Of a DNA stretch of 64,000 bases, positions 50,564-60,968 are shown piece by piece (within the stretch, counting starts at the first letter, position 1; every line of letters starts with the position of its first letter). Made by a program: the position numbers and the translations under genes. This DNA comes from Massariosphaeria phaeospora (Eukaryota > Ascomycota > Dothideomycetes > Pleosporales), in assembly GCA_011032825.1 (NCBI GenBank), contig JAADJZ010000007.1:186001-250000 (forward strand), written 5' to 3'. The notes beneath the pieces were generated by a model. That model did not search any database. It saw nothing but the letters and a program-made list of their open reading frames with translations, and was not told where the DNA came from.

Positions 50564-50951
50564 GCAACGCACTACATCTAACCCATTATCCCTATAGATC
50601 TAACCCATCTCATCTTACGTACGCTGGATCATTCAAGCGCCGGTATCTTCTGTACAGTATTCAAAGTACTGTAAGGCTACCTCTCTACACCTTGCTGTCG
50701 CTTACCTTGCTGTCGCTGCTACACCTACTATCGTAGGTACGCAGCTAGCAATCATTTCTAGGACCTTAAAAGGCAGCAAGGCAAGCAAGAGTAAAGCGTA
50801 GAGAGGTAGCCTTACAGAGTACAGAACTTTATACAGAACTTTAAATACTGTACAGGAGATACCAGCACGAGGGTGACCCGGCGTATTAATGTGCTGACCG
50901 ATTCGGATGGGTTAGATCTATGGCGGTGATGGGTTAGATGTAGTGCGTCGC
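50564..50951. mobile_element. Mutator-like MITE, 388 bp
   Basis: Bounded by 46-bp imperfect inverted repeats (50564-50609 and 50906-50951; both contain CGCACTACATCTAACCCAT and ATAGATCTAACCCATC) and a perfect 9-bp target duplication GGAAAACGC (50555-50563, 50952-50960). A nested inner inverted repeat (GTAAGGCTACCTCTCTAC near 50671-50688 and its complement near 50798-50815) makes the centre fold back. There is no coding capacity. The 9-bp duplication is typical of Mutator/MULE insertions. Confidence 0.88.
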
Positions 50952-50960
50952 GGAAAACGC

Positions 50961-51746
50961 CCCAAGAAAATTGGTCATGAAGTGAGGCGAACGACAGAAC
51001 AAGTTCTTACGAGATCATCGAGTATGGCGTCACAATAAAGACGAGTTCTGGAAGCTCGACAGAAGATCGATTGTTCGATGTGGCTGATTACCTAGTGCCT
51101 TAAGACGCATCGGTGACATTCGGCTGCGGGAACTAGTAAGAGACGGTCCTAGGTGACGTCTGCCACGATTTGCCGAAGTGCATTAGACTAGCCAAGTACC
51201 TAGGCAGCGGGAGTAAGGGGGTGGCTGCTGGGCTTGCGGGGAGACTTGGTTGTATGTAGTTGAGAAGGGACCGAAAAGACGTGCCGTAAGCCCAATAGAT
51301 TGGACGTCAATCATAGAGACAAAAAACTTCAGTGAAGGTAACTACAAAGCACGTTGATTGTGGGTAACGAACGAAAGTAATTATAATGCTGTATAAATTG
51401 GATGAGAGCGGTGAATAGCGACTGTAGATGTAGAGGCTCAAAAAGATGTGATCCGATGTGGTAAACTTCGATTCTAGCATATCCAACTTTTCGGAGCTTG
51501 GATCTTGATAGATGACGCGCTGAAAGGTATAGGAAGTTTTTGTGATACGTAAATGCCAAAGAAATGCTGCGCCAGGGATGTATGATGCTGAGCTGAGCTG
51601 AGCTGAGCTGAGCCATGTTTGTCGTCAAAGTCATCCGCTTTCCTTCCCAAAGATACTCCCGAAACGCCGCTACATTGAAAGAGATGACAGCCCGCTTGAA
51701 CGCAACAAAAGATCGAGAGATGAGACAGATGCCGAGAGGGTAGCCA
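50961..51746. other. Intergenic region with a microsatellite
   Basis: No supported gene. The missing N-terminal part of the rhodopsin-like pseudogene was looked for here and not found. Confidence 0.45.
51588..51612. repeat. (CTGAG)5 microsatellite
   Basis: Five perfect pentamer copies in the 3' flank of the gene at 51747. Confidence 0.9.
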
Positions 51747-52718
51747 TTACACACGGGAGGTCAACCGTATAGGCGGCATGACAAAGTCTATCTCATCATC
51801 GTCCTCGTCGTCCACTTCTATCTCGACCGCTCTTAACGTGGCCGTAGCTGTGCCGTTGTGCATTGGCTGGATCTCGGGTATCATCATCTTGCGCTCTACG
51901 GCCCGGGCGACGATGGGTGCGACTATGGGCGCGACAGCAATTCTTGGCTCCTCGGTGGCTAGATCCTTCTCCCCTTGGGCCTGACACTTTGCAACTTCCT
52001 TCTTTGCTGATTCTAGGATTCCTTCGAAGTGCTGGCGAACACCATCCAGTTCTTTACGGCACTCGCCATCACGCAACGATTGATGGGCTGCTCTCTCACA
52101 TAGGCCCTGTGCCAGTTCTAGTGCCTTCTCCGTCACGTCGAATAACTCGATGGGTGTTCTGGAACTGGATGTGCTTATGCCAGCGAGACTGCCCCGCATC
52201 GCCATAGCCCGGGTCCGTATCGATGAGAGACCTGTGCGATGTCGGTAGCCAATCTTGGCCATAGCCATGTCGTCTTCGTCGTCATCATCCTCAGAACCTG
52301 CGAGGTCCGCCATTTCCTGCAGCTTCGCCGCCATCTTGCCCTTGCGAAGCATGTTACGGCCGGTGCCGATGCTGCGGACGAGAGTCTCGAAGGATTTCTG
52401 AATCTGGCCATCGTAGTAAACGAGGATCATTGTTTTCGAGCGGTACTTGGATACACCGGAAGCGTGTGCCGAGAGGAACGACGGCGTCTTTCGTTTCTTG
52501 GATGCAAGCGGGCTGCAAGGTTCCTCGATGATGGCATCCAGGTCTCGTATCGACTCGATGGATCCTGTCTTGCGCTTCATCGGCGGTGACCTCGAGACAG
52601 GTATCTTTGCTACTTCTTCCTGCATGCGCGAGATCTTCTCTTGTACTTCAGCAATGGTCTCGAACCAGGATGGAATGTTATCATGCAGGTAAGTGAAAGC
52701 CTTCTGCATGTCCGACAT
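51747..52718 (-). CDS. Conserved fungal protein of unknown function
   Basis: 323 residues, intronless. The ATG at 52716-52718 was chosen (MSDMQKAFTYLHDNIPSWF); the 69 codons of open frame before it look like 5' UTR. Features in order: an N-terminal helix (DNIPSWFETIAEVQEKISRM), a basic KRK-containing stretch, a conserved block KYRSKTMILVYYDGQIQKSF plus LVRSIGTGRNMLRKGKMAAK, an acidic SEDDDDEDD, then helices with ALELAQGLCERAAHQSLRDG, and an acidic end (EVDDEDDDEIDFVMPPIRL). The YYDG(Q)IQ...GRNMLRKGKMAA block resembles widely conserved, uncharacterised ascomycete proteins. The KRK clusters suggest a nuclear protein. No enzyme motif is visible. Confidence 0.8.
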   Translation of the reverse strand: MSDMQKAFTYLHDNIPSWFETIAEVQEKISRMQEEVAKIPVSRSPPMKRKTGSIESIRDLDAIIEEPCSPLASKKRKTPSFLSAHASGVSKYRSKTMILVYYDGQIQKSFETLVRSIGTGRNMLRKGKMAAKLQEMADLAGSEDDDDEDDMAMAKIGYRHRTGLSSIRTRAMAMRGSLAGISTSSSRTPIELFDVTEKALELAQGLCERAAHQSLRDGECRKELDGVRQHFEGILESAKKEVAKCQAQGEKDLATEEPRIAVAPIVAPIVARAVERKMMIPEIQPMHNGTATATLRAVEIEVDDEDDDEIDFVMPPIRLTSRV

Positions 52719-54712
52719 GGTTGCGGGTCGTGGAAGGTGGCCGGCGGTGGAGACGGGCAACGGCGTGGAGAGGGCGAATTTCGGATTGTAGTGGGTACGA
52801 GGGAGGTGGGACACGGGACGATGCAGAGGAAGATGTCCGCCGGCGAGGGGTGGCAGTCGTGATATCGTCAGGGCGTCGGAGTGCTGTGGACGGCGACGGC
52901 GACAGCGATTGCGTGCAGAGGACAACAGAGCGGGTGGCAGAGGCGTCCGGGGAGCGGTGGGATTCCTTTAAGAGGCGGCTGGCGGGCAGGGGTGTGGTGC
53001 AGTCTGGCAGTACGAGATGGGATCAACAGGCCGGGCTCAGGCCTGGCGGCATGCGGGATTATGAGGGTACAAGCAGGCCCACGGCGCATGGACATCATGG
53101 GCTCACGCAGGAGGGGAACGGAGGTGCAGTATGTGCAAGGAAGCCGTGTCTGAGGAATGGGGTTCATGTGGAGGCACTGGACGCTGGCCGTTTGTTTGCT
53201 CGGCCCCAGACGGGCGGACCTGTTTTTGCGGGCTGCTCTGCGCCTCAGCAGCGGTCGCGCATGTGCGAGATTGCACGCACACAGAGTCTACCCAGGTGCG
53301 GGTTCTGCTGGCATTCGGTCTACCTACGTGCGGGCTCTGCTGGCATATAGTCTACCTAGGTACGGGCTCTGCTGGCAGCATGGCCAAAAGCGCTGAAACG
53401 ACCGCGGATCTCATTGCTGCGTGGGCGGGTTGGCACTGGGCGGGCTCCACGGTCGACGACCTGACAGGCACGTCGGCTAGCGACAAAGAGGGCGCGGTAA
53501 AAGGTAAAAGCGGCGGACCTGTGCACCGTTCACGATTCACGCGATGGATTGCCCTCCCCGCCGGGGGTCAGCGCGGCGGGAAGCCGACCTCAGTCACTCA
53601 GTGAGCGTCTGAGCGCGAGAGTGCCGCAATGTTCGGCGGGCGGCTGCACACCAATCAGCGCGCGCTGGCCGACGGTGGCGGACGCTGCCCTGCCCGCTGC
53701 CCGCTGCCCGCTCCGCATCCGGGGCCGCATCGACCCTCATCGACCCTGCCACCTGCTTCTTCTTCAGGCGCGGCCTCGCACTCGCATTGCCTCCAGCGAC
53801 TCGCATTGCCTCCAGCGTCCAGTGGAATTGCTGTGGCCCGCCGCCTGCCGCCGAGCTACTGTTCCGTTGCAGACTGCAGCCGGGCAGTCCGTCTTGCGGT
53901 GAAGAAGCGCGACCCGCCGCCGCCAATCTACGGCCAGCCGCGAAGCCGCACCGGTGGCTCGCCCATATTACTGCGTCTTGGAGCCTGGTCTCCGTACGGA
54001 GTACCTACTTTGTCATCGCAGACGCTGCCGCTCTGAGCCAAGTCAGATGACCACCCCGCCTCCAGGGCTCTCGCCGGTCTTCAGCACCCACTCTGGTTTC
54101 CCTGCATGCAGCAGCCGGGAGCAAAACACTACCTAGAACATGATGAGCAAGGGCGCTGGCTGCCAGCTATTCGGCTCGCCCGGGCCAAACACTACATGTA
54201 ATAATAGTACTGACAGTCATGTGAGGGGAGCTTGTCTTGTCGCCGCACCGAAGGGGAAGCCTCATCTCTCGAGCTCCCAAAGCGGTGTTATAACACTGGG
54301 CTGCTATAAGTATGCATCTGGACCCCAGACATCGCGGGGGTGTTGCGCGTCAGAGATCCCCCACAAACAGTGTGCGGTGATCAAGTCGTAGAGCCTTCAC
54401 AGGATCAAGTCCGCGATTATGATTGGAGTCTCCTCACAAACGCCTGGATAACCTCTAGACATTTTGCTGGCGACCTTTTTGGCCTGCGAAAGCCAGTAGC
54501 GCAAAGAATCCGCCCTATGAGCCTGAACTGTACAATAGAAGCTGGCTCGGCTGCTGTAGTCTCAATGGTCGACGTCATCACTAGTCGACGTTTCGACAAC
54601 ATCTTTCAACATCACTGACCTTTGCGCACTCCAGTACACCGGATACACCTACGCAACAGCAATCATAGCTACCGCCACCTTCCCTCGTCGCCTCACGCGT
54701 CTTGCACACACC
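52719..54712. other. 2-kb gene-poor region
   Basis: GC-rich with overlapping frames on both strands, none with support. It contains the 32-bp triplication at 53287-53382. Confidence 0.5.
53287..53382. repeat. 32-bp tandem repeat, 3 copies
   Basis: Units at 53287-53318, 53319-53350 and 53351-53382, each with TCTACC at the start and GGGYTCTGCTGGCA inside, differ at a few bases. Confidence 0.9.
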
Positions 54713-55605
54713 ATGTCGGCTACTGCACCAATGGCTTCAGTGCTTCCTCCAGCCCCCTGGAAGTCGCTCTTCAACCAGCACCTCTCCAAAATGCAACCAC
54801 CCGAGTTCGTGCTCAGCACTGTTGCTGCTGCACCCGCTGGATCTCCTACGCCGTACGTGCCACGAGCTCGATATTGCATCTTCCGTGGGTTTTGGACCGA
54901 GCTACCCGAGAACGAGCACAATGATGCAGAGCGGAACCCGGAAGTGTACCAAAGCGACTGTCCCACCTTCACCACTGATGTGAGAATGGAGAAAGTTGGC
55001 CAGATATTCGGTAGCAGCGCAGGACACGCAGAAAGCACCGAGCAAGTTCAAGGAAGCGGAGGTGGAGGGCCAGTGGAAGCCGTTTGGTGGATCAAGGAGA
55101 CTGGTACTCAATGGAGGGTCTCGGGGCGAGCCTACATAGTCGCTGATGATATTGAGTCAAAGGAAGAAAGTAGCGGAGTGAGGACAGTGAAGAGCGAGCT
55201 TGGCAAGAGAATGAGGATAGTCGACGAATCGAAGCTGAAGGACTGGAGCTGGACCAGAGAGCTTACCGGCACCTTTGGAAACCAGTCTCCGGGCATCAAG
55301 GGTGAGTGCATATATTTGTCTGCAGCGGATCAGTTTTGACTGTATCTCAAGGTTCTTTCCGAGCACCTCCCCCCGGCAAAGCAGTCGATGAGCCATATGA
55401 TGACAAGAACTTGGAGCTGGGCGCCAAAGTAAGTGATTTACACGACACTGTTGCTCGCAAAAACTACCGCCTCGTCGTTATCGTCCCAGATGCAGTCGAA
55501 CAAACAGACATTAGCGATCCGGCCAAAGCACGCCGCTTTAGATATACGTTTGATGGAAATATGCCTGCGAACAGTGCCTGGAAGACAGAAGAGCTGTGGC
55601 CGTAA
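54713..55605 (+). CDS. PNPOx-like FMN-binding protein (Alr4036 type)
   Basis: 280 residues from exons 54713-55301 and 55352-55605 (50-nt intron). It belongs to the pyridoxamine 5'-phosphate oxidase Alr4036-like family, a split-barrel flavin-binding fold. Landmarks are APWKSLFNQHLSKM, FVLSTVAAAPAGSPTPYVPR, ARYCIFRGFWTELPEN, PTFTTDVRMEKVGQIF, VEAVWWIKETGTQWRVSGRA, SPGIKGSFRAPPPGK and the C-terminal NYRLVVIVPDAVEQTDI. A GTAAGT inside AAAGTAAGTGAT (about 55428) looks like a donor, but reading through it keeps the family sequence, so no second intron is called. Family members bind FMN; enzymatic activity and substrate are generally unproven in fungi. Confidence 0.88.
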
Positions 55606-58600
55606 TTGATACGTTAGTTGACTATGTTCCCGGCTCTCCTACGGGATGTTCAGGAACGGAAGACTATTAAGCCTGAATTGCCTTCTGATTGGGCCTCAAA
55701 GAGAAGACGCCACGAACAATATATGATATGAAAATGCTGATTGCTCATGCTCGGTTTTGCTGTGCCGCAGTACGACCGTACTCGCGTGGACAGAAAATTG
55801 GTCGATCAGCGTCTGCATCCGCGCCTGCAGCTGCACGCTCGGCGGCCGTTGACAGTATATCATGGTAGACAGTCACGATGATGTGACGTTTTCAAGGTTG
55901 CTCGGAGGTAGTTGCGCAAGCAGACTCAACAGACTATTGAACATACCATCTGATCGGTTCCTCACTCTTTCGATATGGCCATTCCACGGCCCCGAAAACT
56001 TTACTTACCTGCAACAGATCTGCCGTGAAACAATTCTCTGTATGATTGAGGCTGTCCGCCTTGCAAAACTGCTCGCTGCATGTGCTTACCCGACGTGAAT
56101 ATCCCCACGGCGTGGCTCAGGTCGGCGACTTCCCTCGACACATAAGCACTCCCTCGCCCTTTCCTCGCTGGCCCTGTCCATTGTCAGCAAACCCATCAGG
56201 GCCAATCGCGCGGGCCTGTCTTCTTCTTCCGGCAACTCCGCTCCTCACTGCATCGTCAAAGGCCTTGGAACCGTTGCACCGGAATCATGGCACGACAAAG
56301 CTGCGCCGTACACTTCATCAAAATGCTCAAGTCACCAGGGATGAGCCCGTCTGCAAAAGTCCCAACGTTCGCTAGATATGGCTAGCACGGCGGACGAGTA
56401 GCAGTGGACTTTCAACAGTGTCAACCCGGACCGAGCCTTTGGCCTAGCACTCCCGGATCACCAGCCTTAGCGAGCGTCGCCCAGGCGGGGAGAGTGAATT
56501 GAAGGTGACAATTAACGATGGCTCCCTTGCTTGCAACGCTATCTCCGCAGAGTCTCACGAAGCGCTCCCTCAGCGCTCAGCTCAGCACTAAAGGGTATGC
56601 ACGAAAGGAAGGTTCCTGCCGAAGGAAGCTCCTTCTCCTTCTACGCATCCAGCCAAGCGGCCTCGCCGCCTTTGTACGTCAACACTTGCCCGCCTTCTCC
56701 CTGGAATGCCGGCTTCTATTTTTGAGTGTGAGGAGGCCGTCTTGTGCGACAGGACATGGGGGCTGCTGCTTTCGACCAGCTTCCTGTTCGAGCAACGCCT
56801 TCGCGGACAATTTACTCGCCAGCGAATGAGAACAGGTGTGCCACGTTGACGCCGGGTAGTCTTTCTCGAACGCCTCATAGCTGCTCCGGACGCAGATGCA
56901 CGATATCAGGACTCGAGTTGATCGTAACACAGAGCCGGCAGGAGCAAACGCTATTCCGTCCGGGCAACGCAAGAAACGTCCCGTGCCTATATCGCTACGT
57001 ACTTCGCGAAAGACGGCAAGATGTTGGTTTTTCTACCTAGCGGACGTCGCTCCGGTGTCTTTCGCGTCTGACTGAGATTGTCATTGGAGAAGCAGTCTTG
57101 CGCGGTGCCGCTTCAAGAGTCCAACACCATACCGGCCCCAGCTGATAGGCTCCATTGTGCGGAGGACAGCTCCGCTGGCGCGTGCCCTCCAGCCGAAGTC
57201 GTCATCGCATCTCAAACGCGCTATCTGTAAGATTGCGCAACGTGTACGGCTCGTGATTCGTGGTATCGTTCGCTGAGTACACGCTCCAGGCTGACCAAAG
57301 CACAAGCTGACTGTCTTTCTCCAAGTACACACTTAACGATTGACTCTAGTGTTACTAAAGTTAGACCTCAGTAGGCCATCAAATCAATCTGAAGGAAGGA
57401 AGGAGGGCGAGTACGTGAAGGCCACTGTATCCTTCGTAGCTGAGTTTCAGACCGCATCTGCAACGGACTCAGCAAAGGCAGAAGAGAGGAACGATCGGCT
57501 GCGAGCCGTCGCGCACAGAGAGATCTACAAAGGGGAAGAGGCGGGGAGATTCGATCAACCAACCCCACATCGCCGCAACACCCGCTTGATCCTCCAGGAG
57601 CCGGCTCTCCGAATTTTGCTCCAATCGCTCTCCACACGCGCATAGCAAGCACACACAACAACCGCTGTTTCTGCGCCCCGCCTGCCCCTTACCGCAGAAA
57701 AGCAGCCAAAAGTGCAAACAATCCCCCTCCATTACGTGAATCCTCTATTTCCAAGGTTCCAACTTTGGAAAATGGCCCCTCCCAACCGCAGCATCCGCAC
57801 CACCACCGCACTCAGCACACCAACCAGGCCAGCGGTAACGAACCACTGCAACTCTCCTTCTCAGTACCTACCTATCCCACATACGTACATATAGCCGTAG
57901 ATTCGAGTTCGCCGACCTGTGCCACCACACCAGATCCAACCCTGCCCAGATCCCCCTGTACGCGGGAAGTTTCGCGCAAAACAGAGATCTGGGGGGGCTG
58001 GTGGGGGATGCGACCGGATTAATATGTAGACTGGCAGCGGGCGCTCCGCGAGCGAACTCACGTCGTGTAACGGAACTTGATGCTGCTGTGCATGCGCTGT
58101 AATGCGGCTTTGACCGCCTCGCTTGTAATTGTTGCTTAAGCGCCCGGGAGAGAAAGAGAGACAAGAGTGTTATACTGGCGAGACGAGAGGGGATACGGAG
58201 CAGGTGCGCGGGCAGGTGCAGGTGTAGGGAAGGCGCAGCGCAACGCGCATGAATGTGCAGAGCGCGGGTTGGATATTGCTGCTACATGTTTGTAGAGTAA
58301 TCGTCTAGGAAGAACTAGGCTAGAGGCGTGGTTTGCCGGTGATGCGCAGAGCGGGTGGCGGTGAGGCTGCTGATGATGAGCGTTGGGGATGTGATGTGGC
58401 CGTTGAGACTGCAGGCGCTGAAATGGTAACTACCGTTGAGGCTGCGGGCATCACGAATGAGGGACAGACACCACGCACAAAGCAGCGCCGCCATGTTCTG
58501 CTAGCAGGCATAAGGCTGGACGGTGATTATCGCAAGGAATACTTGCAGGCGCCTCGTGATGCCCTATTGTGCCTCGCCGCGATCGGGAGTTGAACAGCGG

Positions 58601-59031
58601 ACATGGAGAGGGAGATGGTGGGGAGAATCCCAGTCGCAGATACAGATTGGGCACGACGGAAATATGTGTATAGCTGTGAGTGGTTGGAATTTGTCTACTA
58701 TGTCTGCTTTCGAGGGAGCTAATGGTCATATTGTCCGAAGAGCTCGGGAGTTTTCTGATGCTCTTGCTATGATGCTCTGATATACCGGTAATATGTCTTC
58801 CCGAATGTGCTCGTGCAGTCAGTACGGCACCAACTGAAGTCAGGAGGTGAAAACGAGCCATCCATTGCTCTAGTGAGTGAAGTGGCAAGTCATCTGGGTA
58901 GTCAGGGCTACCAACGATAAGGCCGACTACTCCAAAGGAGCGCTCCAGGGGCAAGCGAACAAATGCTGGCAACCATCAGTTGATGATAGGCACAAGTAGA
59001 AACACCTTTGATGCTGTGCCAGGTATGCGTA
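55606..59031. other. 3.4-kb gene-poor region
   Basis: No supported gene. Many short frames on both strands lack coding character. A possible gene fragment at its right end is listed separately. Confidence 0.5.
58810..58972 (-). pseudogene. Possible GAF/histidine-kinase gene remnant
   Basis: The minus frame reads FVRLPLERSFGVVGLIVGSP, then a stretch ending FHLLTSVGAVLTARAHSGR. This resembles the segment just before the kinase core in fungal hybrid histidine kinases (SVGAVLTARA followed by an ADAAKT helix). Nothing continues it on either side: no start, no H-box, no ATP-binding site. The match is by eye and short, so it may be chance. Confidence 0.25.
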
Positions 59032-60793
59032 TCACGCTTTCTTGAAGAAGTTGGCGATGCTGCCTTGGCCCTGCTTCGCAGCCTTCTTGCCCTTTGCCGT
59101 GCTCACCGGCTTGGGCGCTGGCTTCGGCTTTCTGGGTTCTGGTTCTTCCTCCGAGAAAGACTCCCAGACCGCCTCTTCCCTCGTTACTGCCTAGAGTCAG
59201 ACGCGCAAGTAGTTATGTGTCATCGGACTTACCCAGGTATCCATCTTTATCCTTCTCCATCTTCTTTTTCGTTACCCTTCGTCGACCTCGCCTTCGACCG
59301 CCCTGTGAGGTGACAGCAGGTGGATCTCCTTCTGTTGACTGGCTTAGAGCTGCCTTGTCTGATGACGCATCTTGCGAATCCTTCTGCTCAGTTGGTGCAT
59401 CTAGCATTTCCTCGTCTACAACGCGTTAGATATACGACGTGGGATGGGAATAGGAGGCCCTCCTACCGTCATCGTCCATCATTTTCCGTAGTCTCTCCTG
59501 TCGCTCAGCTCGATCTTTTCGCGAAGCTGCAGCCTTTTCCTGGTCAAATTTGACAGTTGGAGTATCATTAGCATCACCTTCGTCCTCAGACATGCCTTCC
59601 ATTTGTTCTATGCAAGTTAGCAAGTACAAGTGTGAAGACATGCGAACATACCATCCTCGGTAGCTGCAGGCGTCGACTCCTTAGACTTCTCTGCTTCCTT
59701 GGGCTTTGGTTTTGCCTTCGCAAAGGATTTGAAGATGTCTGACTTGTCCTTTCTAAGATTGGGCTTGGAGTCTGTCCTCTTCATCGTACTCGAACTTGCC
59801 CTAGGTTGAGAGGTAGGCCTGCTTGATGTGTTTCCTTCTGAGCCGCTACCTCTCCTCGAGGACGCTATTGTTTCTTTCTCCTTTGCCTGTACGGCGGAAG
59901 TCGGTTTGGCAGTCGGTTTGGCAGTAGCTGCAGCCACAGGCTTTGGTGCAACAGTTTGAGCAGGGGCATATTTAGCAGTTCGTCTCTAGAGGGTCTTTAG
60001 TTGGTATACCATGGCTTCCCGTAATAGTTTCCGTACCTTGATGTAGGGGTTGTGAATCGATCCATAGACTCTCCATCGCTCCATCGGGTCTTCGTTCGAG
60101 TATTCAGTGGCTATCTCTGCATTACATGTAGATAGCATGTCCAGATCCTATCCCCATCAGCCATGTGGAACCTTCATTTCCCATCGGATTTCCATACCTC
60201 GAGCGGACCCGGCTCCAAGCTGTATATATGGACCGACGTTACCTCTTTAAACTCCGCTTTCGCCTCTAGCGGTTATAGTCAGCTCCACCAGTAATGTAGC
60301 ACACTTTTTTACACGTACCCTGCAACTCCTCCTCTTTCACCAATACCATTGTTGTTGTCGGGACAGGCTCCTCCTCCTCATCCTCCTCCTCCTCCGCAGA
60401 CTCCTCCGGCTCGGGCATTGAGCTCATGAGCGGTGAGCTCTGCATAGTCGAGTCATCGACGTCCTGCCTCCTCCCGCCATTTGTTTCTTCAGCGCTGAGC
60501 TTCTTGCCGGTGACGAGGTAGGTACAGTGGACGGATTTCGGCTTCTTCGCGTTTTGTTTGGTGTAGAAGTCGTCGAGCATTCTGCTGGAGTCAGACGGGG
60601 CGAGTAGTGTAATTATCCCACACTCACTGCTTTGCAATGTTGACGTTGACCTTGAGGGCTCGGCTGAGCAGCCGATAAGTGATCTGGGACGAGTGAGTTT
60701 CGTGGAGTGGTACTCGGGCCGGGAAAGACGTACCGGCCGGTTCTCCGTGAGGACGCGAGCCGCCAGATAGTCCTTGTAGTTCTCTTCCGCCAT
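59032..60793 (-). CDS. POL32: DNA polymerase delta subunit 3 (Pol32/Cdc27)
   Basis: 456 residues from nine exons: 60734-60793, 60628-60683, 60319-60581, 60198-60265, 60037-60147, 59652-59985, 59467-59607, 59233-59415 and 59032-59186. The non-catalytic subunit links polymerase delta to PCNA and to Pol zeta/alpha. The N-terminal winged-helix-like domain includes ENRPITYRLLSRALKVNVNI, AKQMLDDFYTKQN and VHCTYLVTGKK. Later come SVHIYSLEPGPLEDLDMLS, EYSNEDPMERW and YGSIHNPYIKRRTAKYAP. The rest is disordered and KE-rich with a QEKAAASRKDRAERQERLRK helix. The last ten residues hold the PCNA-binding box Q446-GS-I-AN-FF-KK. Phases of all eight introns agree. It diverges from the cofactor D gene. Confidence 0.93.
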
Positions 60794-60968
60794 AGCACAT
60801 ACAGCAGACACAGCTGCCGGCCGCTGCTTGTGTGCGTGTTGGGTGAGGTGCGAGGGAAATGCGTCGCGACCTCACGCGTCACATCGGCGGCCAATGAATG
60901 ACTCGCGCTAGTCGATCCTAAACGACCTTGACATACGCAGTTGCGTTCTTCTCTCGACCACAACCAAA
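60794..60968. promoter_or_regulatory. Bidirectional promoter POL32 / cofactor D
   Basis: Only 175 bp separate the two divergent ATGs. It contains GACGCGT-free CACGCGTCAC and ACGCAG sequences; no clear MCB cell-cycle box could be assigned. Confidence 0.45.

Noticed and set aside
55425..55440. GTAAGT donor in the PNPOx-like gene
   Set aside because: Reading through keeps the family sequence LGAKVSDLHD and the frame to the natural stop.
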